This document shows, piece after piece, positions 1 through 8,250 of a stretch of 64,000 nt of DNA. The stretch is from positions 1-64,000 of the forward strand of contig JAJDAD010000043.1 of NCBI GenBank assembly GCA_029262055.1, given 5' to 3'. The notes under the pieces were generated by a model that saw only the letters and a program-made list of their open reading frames with translations, searched no databases and had not been told where the DNA came from. Positions within the stretch are counted from its first letter, which is position 1; every line of letters begins with the position of its first letter. The DNA is from Candidatus Zhuqueibacterota bacterium (GTDB taxonomy: Bacteria; Zhuqueibacterota; Zhuqueibacteria; Oceanimicrobiales; Oceanimicrobiaceae). The position numbers and the translations under genes are program-made.

Positions 1-380
1 ACGTAGAGATCTCCGGCAATCAGACTGTCACTCTCAATCGCCGATGAGTCAGCGTAGAGCACGGTCTTGAACTTAAAATTCGGGCCCAGCCTGGCGAGCG
101 CCGTTGCTGTGGGAAGCAGCTTCATGTTGGACGCAGGATGAAACAGACGTTCGCTGTTCCGGTCGTAAAGGACCTCGCCGGACGTGAGGGAAACAACCTT
201 AATGCCGACATTGGTCTGTCTCAGCAGAGAGTCTGCCAGAATCGTATCGATTTGTCTTGCAAGTGACCGAACCGGATCGGACGCCAGGGAAGAGCTGTCC
301 GGTTTGCGCACGCCGGCGCAGGCAAATAGTAGGAACGGAACGACGAGCAAGACAGAAAGAACACTGCAGGATTTTTTCAT
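1..380 (-). CDS. dacB: D-alanyl-D-alanine carboxypeptidase/endopeptidase (S13, DacB/PBP4-like), 5' part only
   Basis: This is the N-terminal ~126 residues of a penicillin-binding protein of peptidase family S13; the gene runs off the left edge of the window. Residues 1-21 form a signal sequence ending in LLFAC, which looks like a lipobox, so the protein may be lipid-anchored. The SxxK catalytic motif is visible as SNMK (Ser84), in the usual HPASNMKLL context about 60 residues after the signal. The family trims or cleaves peptidoglycan cross-links in the periplasm. The gene lies 18 bp downstream of the Nudix gene on the same strand and is probably the last visible member of that operon. The SxN and KTG motifs would lie outside the window. 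Family assignment is fairly secure; the exact subtype is not. Confidence 0.82.
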   Translation of the reverse strand, partial: MKKSCSVLSVLLVVPFLLFACAGVRKPDSSSLASDPVRSLARQIDTILADSLLRQTNVGIKVVSLTSGEVLYDRNSERLFHPASNMKLLPTATALARLGPNFKFKTVLYADSSAIESDSLIAGDLY

Positions 381-398
381 ATGGACAAGACCTGTGTA

Positions 399-1172
399 TT
401 AGCTCGTGTAAAGCCAGAGGGCTCCATGTGCCGACGGGCTGAGTTGGCCGGAATTCTGAGTCATGAAATCTTGTACAGCACCCGGGTCATCCGGAATAGC
501 AAGCACGTCAGCGATTTCTGTCGACTGGGCCTGCTCAGCCGTTGCAGCAATATCCTTAAACGGCAAGTCAACTTCTGCTTGAAAAATCAGTTCCGGTTTT
601 CCGGTCACGACAGTGGTTATGATCCCGATACACGAGAGCTGCTCGTCCTGAAGGTGGAGGTTGATTTCCTCCTTCGCCTCAGTTAGCATCGCCAAAAAAG
701 GATCAGGTGTGCCGGAAAGACAGTGCTCGTCCGGGTGGATATGTCCGCCGACTACATCGAGCTTGCCAGGCCCTTCTCCAACCGTTTCACTTCTCTTGAT
801 CAGGACAATCTGTGCATCGCCGGTCGTTAACACCAGGCTAATGCCGAGCGCATTAGCATTGAAGCGTTCGGAGTATTCGACTTCGTTTCGGCTGTGCAAA
901 TAGTTTGAAAACAGAAGTTCTTTGTAACTGGTTTGTCCTAAACACAGGTGCAGGGTGTCGTCGTCGACGCGCCAATTTTCGAGTGAGCACAGGGGACCGT
1001 TAAAGATGTACCCGCTTTTTTCGCTCATGTCGACCTCCCGCCGCCAGAAGTCGTCCATCTGAAATTGCAGTGATTGGGAATGGCGCTGCTTCTGGGGCCG
1101 CCACTCGGCTTGGAAGCAGGTCCGGGAAAAGCGACCACGGAGGGATAGCGCAAAGGGATGATCAAGGTTCAT
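399..1172 (-). CDS. NUDT22-like Nudix hydrolase (probable UDP-sugar pyrophosphohydrolase)
   Basis: A 257-aa Nudix-superfamily protein. From memory of human NUDT22 (UDP-glucose/UDP-galactose hydrolase) I can align LGQTSYKELL with LGLTSYRDFL, LDVVGGH with VDVPGGH, and SPSAHGALWLY with SPSAKGAIILY. The Nudix box (residues ~141-173) is non-canonical. After GGH there is an insertion, and the REUxEExGU part reads TEAKEEINL, so the Arg and Gly are replaced, as in QEICDEVNL of NUDT22. The start at 1172 is preferred over an ATG at 1028 with a good ribosome site, because the NUDT22 similarity extends upstream (FQAEWRP, FWRREV). It overlaps the end of pduL by 11 bp with AAGGAG 13 nt upstream, so translation is probably coupled. 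Substrate is inferred. Confidence 0.75.
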   Translation of the reverse strand: MNLDHPFALSLRGRFSRTCFQAEWRPQKQRHSQSLQFQMDDFWRREVDMSEKSGYIFNGPLCSLENWRVDDDTLHLCLGQTSYKELLFSNYLHSRNEVEYSERFNANALGISLVLTTGDAQIVLIKRSETVGEGPGKLDVVGGHIHPDEHCLSGTPDPFLAMLTEAKEEINLHLQDEQLSCIGIITTVVTGKPELIFQAEVDLPFKDIAATAEQAQSTEIADVLAIPDDPGAVQDFMTQNSGQLSPSAHGALWLYTS

Positions 1173-1932
1173 CGAAAATGCCGTGCTCCTTTGCAAGGTC
1201 GCGCGCAGCCGGAGTCACAAGCGTGCCGGCCGGCACTACAATTTTTCGGCGGTGCAGGATCGCCTGCCGCACGTCATTCTCAGTGATCAACCTCCTGTTT
1301 TTTACCGGCTGAGCCTTTTTGTCTGATTTGATAATGTAAACATGATCGCCGGTTTTCAATCCTGCGGCATTTGCTTCATCCACGTCGATGTGAAAGTCGA
1401 GTACAAAGGTTTCATCGACCCGAATGAGGACGTTACCGAAAATCACGGACCGCGGCTCGCAGCCCGGATCGAGTGCGCCCTGTTCGACCGGTGCGACAAA
1501 AACGCGGTCGCGATCGCGAACGCCAAGCTCTCTGGCTTCGCGTGGGCTCATGTGGATGTGGCGCTGCGGAATGATTACGCCGGAGGGGATGGTTATCTCT
1601 CCGGCGGGACCGGTCAGGGTCACTCCCGGCGTGCCGGACAAATCGCTGGAATAACGTACCGGCGGATCGACACCAAGCCGGAAAGCATCGGTCCGCGATA
1701 TTTCCAGTTGCGTTTGACCGCGGGTGGGACCTACCATCCGGACACGCGGGATCGTCCCCCTCGGACCGGCTACGTCCACGGTTTCTTCAGCGGCAAATTG
1801 ACCCTTCTGTGAAATCTTTCGGAAAATTCGCAACTGATGATCGGGACCAAACAGTTGTTCCAGATCAGATTGTGAAATATGGATGTGGCGGTTGGAAATA
1901 CCGACAGGAATATGGCGTATGTTTTCAGGCAT
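1162..1932 (-). CDS. pduL: Phosphate propanoyltransferase, PduL family
   Basis: A 256-aa PTAC enzyme that interconverts acyl-CoA and acyl-phosphate, normally recycling CoA inside bacterial microcompartments. Both PduL half-domains are present. Each carries a zinc-binding RHIHxS motif (His16/His18 and His125/His127), and a further His sits in FHIDVDEANAAGL (His181). The protein starts directly with the first domain, so the N-terminal encapsulation helix of the Salmonella enzyme is absent. A C-terminal extension of ~45 residues (ITENDVRQAI ... VTPAARDLAKEHG) resembles a small module I associate with microcompartment enzymes; its role is unknown. The CoA-acylating aldehyde dehydrogenase lies 39 bp upstream on the same strand, giving the usual pair aldehyde to acyl-CoA to acyl-phosphate. 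No shell protein is in the window. Confidence 0.92.
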   Translation of the reverse strand: MPENIRHIPVGISNRHIHISQSDLEQLFGPDHQLRIFRKISQKGQFAAEETVDVAGPRGTIPRVRMVGPTRGQTQLEISRTDAFRLGVDPPVRYSSDLSGTPGVTLTGPAGEITIPSGVIIPQRHIHMSPREARELGVRDRDRVFVAPVEQGALDPGCEPRSVIFGNVLIRVDETFVLDFHIDVDEANAAGLKTGDHVYIIKSDKKAQPVKNRRLITENDVRQAILHRRKIVVPAGTLVTPAARDLAKEHGIFDEP

Positions 1933-1971
1933 GCTTGCTTCCCCGATCAGGGAGAAAAATCCGGGGAGTTT

Positions 1972-3621
1972 TCAATTTCTGTTCTTGAGAAATTCAGTGA
2001 CCACCTGTTCTACCTCTGCTTCCGTCATACCGGAAGCTCCGAAACTGGTGCCTGCATCTGCTGGGGTGGCTGGTTCGGCTTTCTGGGCTTCCGGGGCGGC
2101 TCCGCCTTTTCGGGAGACCGAGGATGACAGGGCTTTGTTGTAAGGCGCCTCACGATTGCGCCAGTCATGCCGTATGGTGCTTCGCCAGGTTGCCTCTTCT
2201 TTCACCTCGGCATACGGCCTGGTCTCGTAGGCGACACGTTTGATGTTCATCAGGTGGTGCGCACTGATATTGTCTGAGGTGATATTCCGGCCACGGCTGC
2301 CGCATCCGAGGGTCAGGGACGGGGTCAGCTCATTTGTGTAGCCGACGGCCCCGACCGAGGCCGGCGAGTTTACGATAACGCGCGAAGCGGGAACGGCCAG
2401 TCCGAACTGCCGCACCACAGCATCGTCTTTCGCGTGGATCGCCGCCGTGTGGCCTCGTCCGCCAAAACAGAGAATTTCGACACTGCGCCGGATACCTTCC
2501 TCGTAACCATTAACTGCGTAAAACGCCAGAGTGGGCGAGAGTTTCTCCATCGAGAGCGGATGCTCGTCGCCTACCCCCGCTAATTCCGCAACCAGCAGCC
2601 GGGTGTTCTCCGGGATGGTTATGCCGGCGGCCTGCGCGAGGTGTTGTGGTGATTTCCCAACCATAGCCGGATTGATAGCATGTTTCCCCGTTATCAAAAC
2701 ACCGGCCAGCTTTGCAGCTTCTTCGGCATTCAGGAGATGCCCGCCGCCCTGTGCCAGTGCCTGTTTAGCGCGGGACGCAAGGGGCGCATCGACGATCATG
2801 GCCTGTTCTGAGGAGCACAGCGTGCCGTAGTCAAATGTCTTGCCGGCAATAACATCGTTAACGGCCTTCTTGCAATCTGCGGAACGGTCGATATACGCCG
2901 GAACATTACCAGGACCAACGCCATATGCCGGCTTGCCGGCACTGTACGCCGCCGAAACGAGTCCCGGGCCGCCGGTGGCGAGTATGACATCGATATATTC
3001 ATGCCGCATCAACTCCTGGGTGGCCGCAAGGCTGGGAGTCGCGATGGTGCCAATGAGGCCCTCCGGGGCGCCCGCCTGCCGGGCGGCATCAGCCAAGATG
3101 TTGGCTGCCTCCAGAATACTCTGCCGTGCGCGTGGGTGCGGTGAGATAACAATCGCGTTGCGCGTCTTCAAGGAGATCAGGATCTTGAACATCGCCGTTG
3201 AAGTCGGGTTGGTTGTCGGAATGATGCCGGCGACAACGCCAAACGGTTCGGCTATTTCCAGCAGCTTGCGTTTGCGGTCATCGTTGATGACACCTACCGT
3301 GCGCAGATTCCGAATGGTTTCATAGATATCGCGTGTGGCGAATTGATTTTTCTTAATCTTATCTGGCACGTTGCCGTAACCCGTCTCCCGGACGGCTAAC
3401 TTGGCCAGGTGTTCTGCTGCTTTGAAACCGGCTTCGGCCATTGCAGCGACCACGCGGTCAATTTCTTCCTGAGTAGATTCTTTAAAAATACGCTGAGCTG
3501 CTTTTGCAGACTCGCACAGGTTTCTTACTTCCTGCAGAGTTTGAAGGTCTTTGTCCAATTGCAAGATTGATTCCCGGATATGGTTAGAAACGAAGTCAAA
3601 AGTATCGCTTGTGACGCTCAT
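1972..3621 (-). CDS. CoA-acylating aldehyde dehydrogenase with C-terminal encapsulation-type peptide
   Basis: A 549-aa NAD-dependent aldehyde dehydrogenase of the EutE/PduP type. The nucleophilic cysteine sits in GTLCSSEQ, and the fold motifs GVVAGIIPTTNPTSTAMFK and ILATGGPGLV are clear. After the catalytic body comes a Ser/Ala/Pro/Gly-rich linker and a short predicted amphipathic helix (MTEAEVEQVVTEFLKN) at the very C-terminus. This is the arrangement of encapsulation peptides that load enzymes into microcompartments. The ATG at 3621 is chosen because the family similarity starts just after it; an in-frame extension to 3816 looks non-homologous. No clear ribosome site precedes it. With PduL downstream it would convert an unknown aldehyde to acyl-phosphate. 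The signature enzyme and shell genes must lie elsewhere, if they exist. Confidence 0.9.
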   Translation of the reverse strand: MSVTSDTFDFVSNHIRESILQLDKDLQTLQEVRNLCESAKAAQRIFKESTQEEIDRVVAAMAEAGFKAAEHLAKLAVRETGYGNVPDKIKKNQFATRDIYETIRNLRTVGVINDDRKRKLLEIAEPFGVVAGIIPTTNPTSTAMFKILISLKTRNAIVISPHPRARQSILEAANILADAARQAGAPEGLIGTIATPSLAATQELMRHEYIDVILATGGPGLVSAAYSAGKPAYGVGPGNVPAYIDRSADCKKAVNDVIAGKTFDYGTLCSSEQAMIVDAPLASRAKQALAQGGGHLLNAEEAAKLAGVLITGKHAINPAMVGKSPQHLAQAAGITIPENTRLLVAELAGVGDEHPLSMEKLSPTLAFYAVNGYEEGIRRSVEILCFGGRGHTAAIHAKDDAVVRQFGLAVPASRVIVNSPASVGAVGYTNELTPSLTLGCGSRGRNITSDNISAHHLMNIKRVAYETRPYAEVKEEATWRSTIRHDWRNREAPYNKALSSSVSRKGGAAPEAQKAEPATPADAGTSFGASGMTEAEVEQVVTEFLKNRN

Positions 3622-3979
3622 TGTCAAGCAAAAAGGGGCAAAGGTTCCAGGGGATTGCAAACCATCTCCGGAAATGATAATATCCGGATTTGCACAACAG
3701 CTTTTGGCTCCAAAAATCGGTTGCGTCCGCACTTGTAAATCGATACTTTTCACTTTGAAGTTGATAGCGCAAGTCCGAATGAGCGCTGTTCTTAAGTGCG
3801 TCGCTGCGGGTTGCAAGTGGCGGCCTGGTTCGTCAAAGCAAAGGGTCTTCGCGCATGGTCACTCCAGACAATCCGGGATTTTTCGCTCTGTGCCCAGCGT
3901 GTCCTGGCCTGATTTCAGATAGAAAGTGAAAGCCGCCGGGCAGTAGGGCGGCGCATACGCTGAAGGTAATAACAGTCAT
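3622..3979. other. Divergent intergenic region
   Basis: A 358-bp gap between the divergent aldehyde dehydrogenase and sensor-kinase genes, so it should hold both promoters. I could not find a convincing -35/-10 pair for either gene. A short inverted repeat GCCGCC (3932-3937) / GGCGGC (3947-3952) lies about 30 bp before the kinase start. Nothing else is evident. Confidence 0.4.
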
Positions 3980-5155
3980 ATGGCAAGGGGAAAAGTGCAA
4001 ATCAGCAAGAGCCGGCAATCACCGGCAGAAAGTCGCACAAGTAAAACAGAGACAGCCGTCCCAGGGAAGGACAGCGCCATGGACCGGGATACACAGATTC
4101 GGGATATCGCCCATGATTTCAATAATATCCTGACGGCCATCATGGTCAATCTGTCCATGGTGAAAATGGAGATCGGCGAAAACGACCCGAAGTTTGGTCT
4201 GCTGAGCGACGCTCAGAAAGCTTGTGCGGAAGGCCGGGATTTGATGAAACAACTGGAGGCTGTTGCGAAGATCGAGTCCATTGCCTCATACTCGGGTGGG
4301 TTAAGCGATCTCCTGCGGGATGCTATTGATTTCGCGCTGAAGGACTGCATGGTTCAGACCAAAATTGCAGTCGAAGAGGACCTGTGGCCAATCGAGTTTG
4401 ATCACATTCAAATGATTCGGGTACTGAATGGCCTGGCGCGTAGTGCTAAGCGTCGCCTCCCGAAAGGTGGGATTTTGCGCGTGAGCGTCCGCAATCGCGA
4501 TCTATCGTCAGATTCGGCCAAAGATTCGCAGCCGGAGAAATACGTACAGATTACCTTTACAGATGCGGGTCCGGGCAACCTACCCTCAGCAGAGACGGCA
4601 GAAGAGGTCTTTGCTGAAGAGATTTCAGAAATTGCCTCGTATGTTGAAAACATGGGAGGATTCCTCAAACAGGAGAGTCCGAATGAATCGGAAGGGATCG
4701 TCGCTCTTCATTTTCCTTATCGCGTTGCTGACGAAACATCACGATCCGAGCCGCCGGCGCAAACACCCGTTTCGGGCAGAATTCTTGTCATGGACGATAT
4801 GGAGTTGATACGCAATAGTCTGGAAAGAATGCTCACCGGGCTCGGCTACGAAGTTGCGCTAGCGACGAATGGCGATGAGGCGATAGCGGAGTGCGCCCGC
4901 GCCTGCGCAGCGCAGCGCAAATTTGACGTCGCCTTGCTCGATATGGCAGTGCCGGGTGGAAAAGGTGCAGATGAAGTAGTCAAGGCTCTGAAGAAGCTCG
5001 ACCCGGAATTAAAGACCATTCTCGCCAGCGGCTATCTCGACACGTCTCTGCCGGCGGCATACGCTCCTCCGGGATATGACGCCGCCCTGGGTAAACCGTT
5101 TCGGACCGCGGAAGTGCGGGATGCTTTGAAGGAAGTGATGCGGCGGAGTGGGTGA
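3980..5155 (+). CDS. Degenerate hybrid histidine kinase with C-terminal receiver domain
   Basis: A 391-aa cytoplasmic protein without a membrane segment. An H-box (IAHDFNNILTAI, His45) is followed by a dimerisation-like helix, an ATPase-like region (~100-247) and a receiver domain (~266-391). The receiver keeps its acidic pair Asp272/Asp273, phospho-acceptor Asp321, Ser350 and Lys372. The ATPase region is damaged. Where an N-box should read like NxALNAxDA it reads NGLARSAKRR, so the Mg/ATP asparagine is replaced by Ser and the following Asp by Arg. A G1-like DAGPG is kept but no G2 loop is visible. It may therefore act as a phospho-acceptor or scaffold rather than an active kinase. No sensor domain is seen, and it is a stand-alone gene. 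Function unknown. Confidence 0.72.
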   Translation: MARGKVQISKSRQSPAESRTSKTETAVPGKDSAMDRDTQIRDIAHDFNNILTAIMVNLSMVKMEIGENDPKFGLLSDAQKACAEGRDLMKQLEAVAKIESIASYSGGLSDLLRDAIDFALKDCMVQTKIAVEEDLWPIEFDHIQMIRVLNGLARSAKRRLPKGGILRVSVRNRDLSSDSAKDSQPEKYVQITFTDAGPGNLPSAETAEEVFAEEISEIASYVENMGGFLKQESPNESEGIVALHFPYRVADETSRSEPPAQTPVSGRILVMDDMELIRNSLERMLTGLGYEVALATNGDEAIAECARACAAQRKFDVALLDMAVPGGKGADEVVKALKKLDPELKTILASGYLDTSLPAAYAPPGYDAALGKPFRTAEVRDALKEVMRRSG

Positions 5156-5198
5156 TTTGCCGCAAGTCCGGCCCTCGAACCTGTGACCACAAAATAAA

Positions 5199-5220
5199 CT
5201 TCGCAGTGGGTGTTGCGAAG
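5199..5220 (-). terminator. Possible terminator after nadB
   Basis: A perfect 7-bp inverted repeat, CTTCGCA (5199-5205) and TGCGAAG (5214-5220), lies in the gap between the convergent kinase and nadB genes. Read on the minus strand it is followed by a T-rich tract (TTTATTTT). This fits a weak intrinsic terminator for the pan-nad operon. Confidence 0.4.
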
Positions 5221-5237
5221 GGACGCAGTACCACGCA

Positions 5238-6809
5238 TCAGTCCTGCCGATAATGACAGCCGATACTCACCTTGTTCTGCCAGGCGGCAGAGGTTACCAG
5301 AATGGCGGCTCGCACGGCATTGCGTAGACCAATCAACTCATCGGTCAAGTGGGCCCTGCTGTAGAACCGTTCGATTTCGAGTTCAAGGTAATGCAGGTCA
5401 TGTAAAGCTCTGCGCAGCCGGTGGTGGGTTCGTACGAGCCCAACGTAATTCCACATGATGTGTTTAATCGAACTCATATCCTGCCGGATTAAGGCCACAT
5501 CGGGGGCCTCAAGGCCGGTATGCTGCCACGGCGGGATCGTTTCGGGATTGACCACAGACTGTTGTGCCAGCCGGTCCTGAACGTGCTGCGCAGCCCGGTG
5601 CCCCCACGTCAGTCCTTCCAACAGTGATGAACTTGCCAGCCGATTTGCACCGTGCAGGCCGGTGCATGAGACCTCTCCGACGGCATAGAGATGGTCTACA
5701 GAGCTGCATCCCCATGCATCAACCCAGATGCCGCCACAAAAATAGTGGGCGGCCGGTACAACCGGGATGAGCTCGCGAGTTATGTCCACAGCGTTGGCAA
5801 GACAGTTTTGGTAAATGGTGGGAAAGTGTGCCAGGATATGTTCTTTTGCAATGTTTGAGTGCGCGTCCAGATAGACATTTTTCACGCCATGTACCAGCAT
5901 TTCGGAATGGATGCTGCGCGCCACCACATCGCGTGGCGCAAGATCCTGCCATTCGCTGTCATACTTTTCCATGAAAGCGATGCCTTCGGCGTCCACCAAC
6001 TTCGCTCCTTCGCCGCGCACCGCTTCGGAGATTAAGAAACTCTCGGCATTCTGTTTGTAGAAAGTGGTTGGGTGGAATTGTACAAACTCACAGTTGATCA
6101 CCCTGGCGCCGGCGCGGTGTGCCATGGCCAGTCCATCGCCTCTTGCTCCGCTGGAGTTAGTGGTTCGCAAATAGAGTTGCCCCAGGCCGCCGGTCGCCAG
6201 TATGGTATTCTTTGCCAGGCAACGAATCACTTTGCCGGTGTTTTGATTGAGGAGATAGACGCCGACGCAAGAGGGTGATTCGTAGATCGCCAGCCGGTTT
6301 CTGGAATGGTGCGACGGCGTCAAAATATCTACGGCGGTATGGGCGCTGAGCAAGCGGACGTTCGGGTGCCCGGAGAGGGCTTTGAGAAGTTCTATTTCAA
6401 TGATTTTGCCGGTGGCGTCGGCGGCATGAACAATCCGTGCCAGGGAGTGGCTCCCTTCACGCGTCAGAGAAAGATCCCCGGATGCGCTCCGGTCAAAAGA
6501 GACCGCCAATCTGTCTAACAGGATCTCCTGTACCAATGCGGGGCCTTCACGAACAAGAACGTCCACCGCCGCAGGCAGGGACAGGCCGGCTCCCGCTCTC
6601 AGGATATCGTCTTTCAGCAGGGTGGAGGAATCGTTCTCCCCGCGAAAAATGATTCCGCCCTGGGCATAATATGTATTGCACTCCTCAGGCTCTTCGGCAC
6701 GCGTTGCCACCGTGACTGAGACGCCGGCATCAGCCAGCCGCAAAGCCGCTGTGCCACCGGCGATGCCGCAGCCAATGACAACTACATCAGTTCGGACGCA
6801 GTCTTCCAA
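5238..6809 (-). CDS. nadB: L-aspartate oxidase
   Basis: A 523-aa FAD enzyme that oxidises L-aspartate to iminoaspartate, the first step of de novo NAD synthesis. The N-terminal dinucleotide fold has GCGIAGG at residues 13-19. Family motifs follow: NTYYAQGGI, ILATGGLGQLY, FVQFHPTTFY, SEAVRGEGA, HYFCGGIWVD and GEVSCTGLHGANRLASSSLLEG. Length matches the family. The start appears to be TTG, 9 bp after the nadA stop; the ribosome site is poor, so expression probably relies on coupling to nadA. It is the last gene of a run with the pantothenate genes. The iminoaspartate product is unstable and is passed to NadA encoded just upstream. Confidence 0.96.
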   Translation of the reverse strand: MEDCVRTDVVVIGCGIAGGTAALRLADAGVSVTVATRAEEPEECNTYYAQGGIIFRGENDSSTLLKDDILRAGAGLSLPAAVDVLVREGPALVQEILLDRLAVSFDRSASGDLSLTREGSHSLARIVHAADATGKIIEIELLKALSGHPNVRLLSAHTAVDILTPSHHSRNRLAIYESPSCVGVYLLNQNTGKVIRCLAKNTILATGGLGQLYLRTTNSSGARGDGLAMAHRAGARVINCEFVQFHPTTFYKQNAESFLISEAVRGEGAKLVDAEGIAFMEKYDSEWQDLAPRDVVARSIHSEMLVHGVKNVYLDAHSNIAKEHILAHFPTIYQNCLANAVDITRELIPVVPAAHYFCGGIWVDAWGCSSVDHLYAVGEVSCTGLHGANRLASSSLLEGLTWGHRAAQHVQDRLAQQSVVNPETIPPWQHTGLEAPDVALIRQDMSSIKHIMWNYVGLVRTHHRLRRALHDLHYLELEIERFYSRAHLTDELIGLRNAVRAAILVTSAAWQNKVSIGCHYRQD

Positions 6810-6818
6810 GGTTCTTTT

Positions 6819-7850
6819 TCATCCGATGGTCAGCATTCGTTGTACCGCTCGCGCAGCTTTTGAGCGAACGGGTTCGGGAACTTCTACAGCATATTTTCCA
6901 TGCTGCAGCGCTGCCAGGGTGTCCTCCAGGGTGATCTCATTCATGTGAGGGCAGCGAACGCTGCATAACCTGAGGATCTCTTTCTGTGGGTTGGCTGCGA
7001 TGATATTGTCGCCCATGGAGCATTCGGTGAGCAGTAAACAGTGCGGGGCAGATGTCTGTTCCACATACCGGATCATCGCCGAAGTGCTGCCGGAAAAATC
7101 GGAGGCAGCGACCACGTCCGGGTGGCATTCCGGGTGGGCAAGAATGACGACGTCAGGAAATTGTTTGCGAACATTGCTGATGTCTGCAACGGTAAACTTG
7201 TCATGAACTTCGCACTTGCCGTGCCAACCAACGAGTTGATAGTCGATATCGGTGCCGTTCTCACCATTTAGCTGAGCAGGAAAGACGATGTGTTTTCCGG
7301 TTTCGCGCGCGACATTTCTGGCCAGATATTCATCAGGTAGAAATATTACGGTCTCGTCCGCAAATGATTCGACAACGGCGACTGCGTTGCCCGAAGTGCA
7401 ACAAACATCAGATTCGGCCTTGACCTCGGCATAGGTGTTGACGTATGTCACAACCGGAACGCCTGGAAAGCGTTTCTTGAGGGTGCGCACGTCTTCCGCG
7501 GTAATGCTTTCCGCCAAAGAACAGCCCGCCTTTTCAGCGGGTATGAGCACGGTTTTGTCAGGACTCAGGATCTTGGCGGTTTCGGCCATAAAACGAACGC
7601 CGCAAAACACGATGATGTCTTTGTCGGTTTGTGCGGCTTTGCGGCTCAATTCCAGTGAATCGCCGGCATGATCGGGAATCGAATGGTATAGAGCGGGCTC
7701 CATATAATTGTGTCCCAAAATAACCGCATTCTTTTCTTGTTTGAGACGGTTGATTTGGGTAGCCAATTCAGCTTTGTATTGTAGTTCAAAGTCAGGGACA
7801 ATGGTGCTCAACTTGCGTTTCAGATCAGCGTATAGTTCAGTTGCAGACAT
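6819..7850 (-). CDS. nadA: Quinolinate synthase
   Basis: A 343-aa cytoplasmic [4Fe-4S] enzyme condensing iminoaspartate with dihydroxyacetone phosphate to quinolinate. Likely cluster cysteines are Cys83 (VFCGVRFMAETAK), Cys150 or Cys151 (VCCTSGNAV) and Cys300 (RCPHMNEI). Other family motifs are ILGHNYMEPALY and HPECHPDVV. An AAAGGAA ribosome site precedes the ATG. It lies 9 bp before nadB and 58 bp after panD on the same strand. No nadC is in the window, so the third NAD-pathway enzyme is encoded elsewhere. Confidence 0.97.
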   Translation of the reverse strand: MSATELYADLKRKLSTIVPDFELQYKAELATQINRLKQEKNAVILGHNYMEPALYHSIPDHAGDSLELSRKAAQTDKDIIVFCGVRFMAETAKILSPDKTVLIPAEKAGCSLAESITAEDVRTLKKRFPGVPVVTYVNTYAEVKAESDVCCTSGNAVAVVESFADETVIFLPDEYLARNVARETGKHIVFPAQLNGENGTDIDYQLVGWHGKCEVHDKFTVADISNVRKQFPDVVILAHPECHPDVVAASDFSGSTSAMIRYVEQTSAPHCLLLTECSMGDNIIAANPQKEILRLCSVRCPHMNEITLEDTLAALQHGKYAVEVPEPVRSKAARAVQRMLTIG

Positions 7851-7908
7851 GTGGTTCCTTTAGCGTTATGAAGCCTCGTTCCAGTTGCTCGATTGTTGAG
7901 TGTGCCAA

Positions 7909-8250
7909 TCAAAGATACCGCGCAAAGCGGTTCTCCCTGTCGACCAGGATAATCCGTGCTTCTATGGGTTTGTCACTCAATTCAAACCCCATGATGATAA
8001 TTTGGTCATTCTTTTTGACCAGGTGCGCAGCGGCGCCGTTCATGCAGATAACCCCTGAACCTTTTTCTCCGGTGATCACGTAGGTTTCCAGTCTTACGCC
8101 CGTGTTGTTGCACACAACCAGGACTTTTTCGCCGGGCAAGAGTCCCACGCGATCCATTAGATTTTCATCTATGGTAATACTTCCCACATATTCCAGGTTT
8201 GCCTCGGTTACATAAGCATTGTGAATCTTTGATCTGAGTATCCATCTCAT
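7909..8250 (-). CDS. panD: Aspartate 1-decarboxylase (pyruvoyl-dependent)
   Basis: A 113-aa proenzyme making beta-alanine from L-aspartate for pantothenate synthesis. The self-processing site is the Gly23-Ser24 bond in YVGSIT; the serine becomes the pyruvoyl group. The [12 protein letters not shown] and [12 protein letters not shown] segments are typical, and length is close to the family's ~115-130. The ATG overlaps the panC stop in an ATGA junction. It shares its substrate, aspartate, with NadB encoded downstream in the same direction. Confidence 0.97.
   Translation of the reverse strand: MRWILRSKIHNAYVTEANLEYVGSITIDENLMDRVGLLPGEKVLVVCNNTGVRLETYVITGEKGSGVICMNGAAAHLVKKNDQIIIMGFELSDKPIEARIILVDRENRFARYL

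Noticed and set aside
1028-1040. ATG at 1028 with a good GGGAGG as start of the Nudix gene
   Set aside because: Similarity to NUDT22 continues about 48 residues upstream of it, so the site is probably internal.
1-3700. Bacterial microcompartment shell genes near PduL
   Set aside because: No BMC-domain or EutN/CcmL-like protein is encoded on either strand here.
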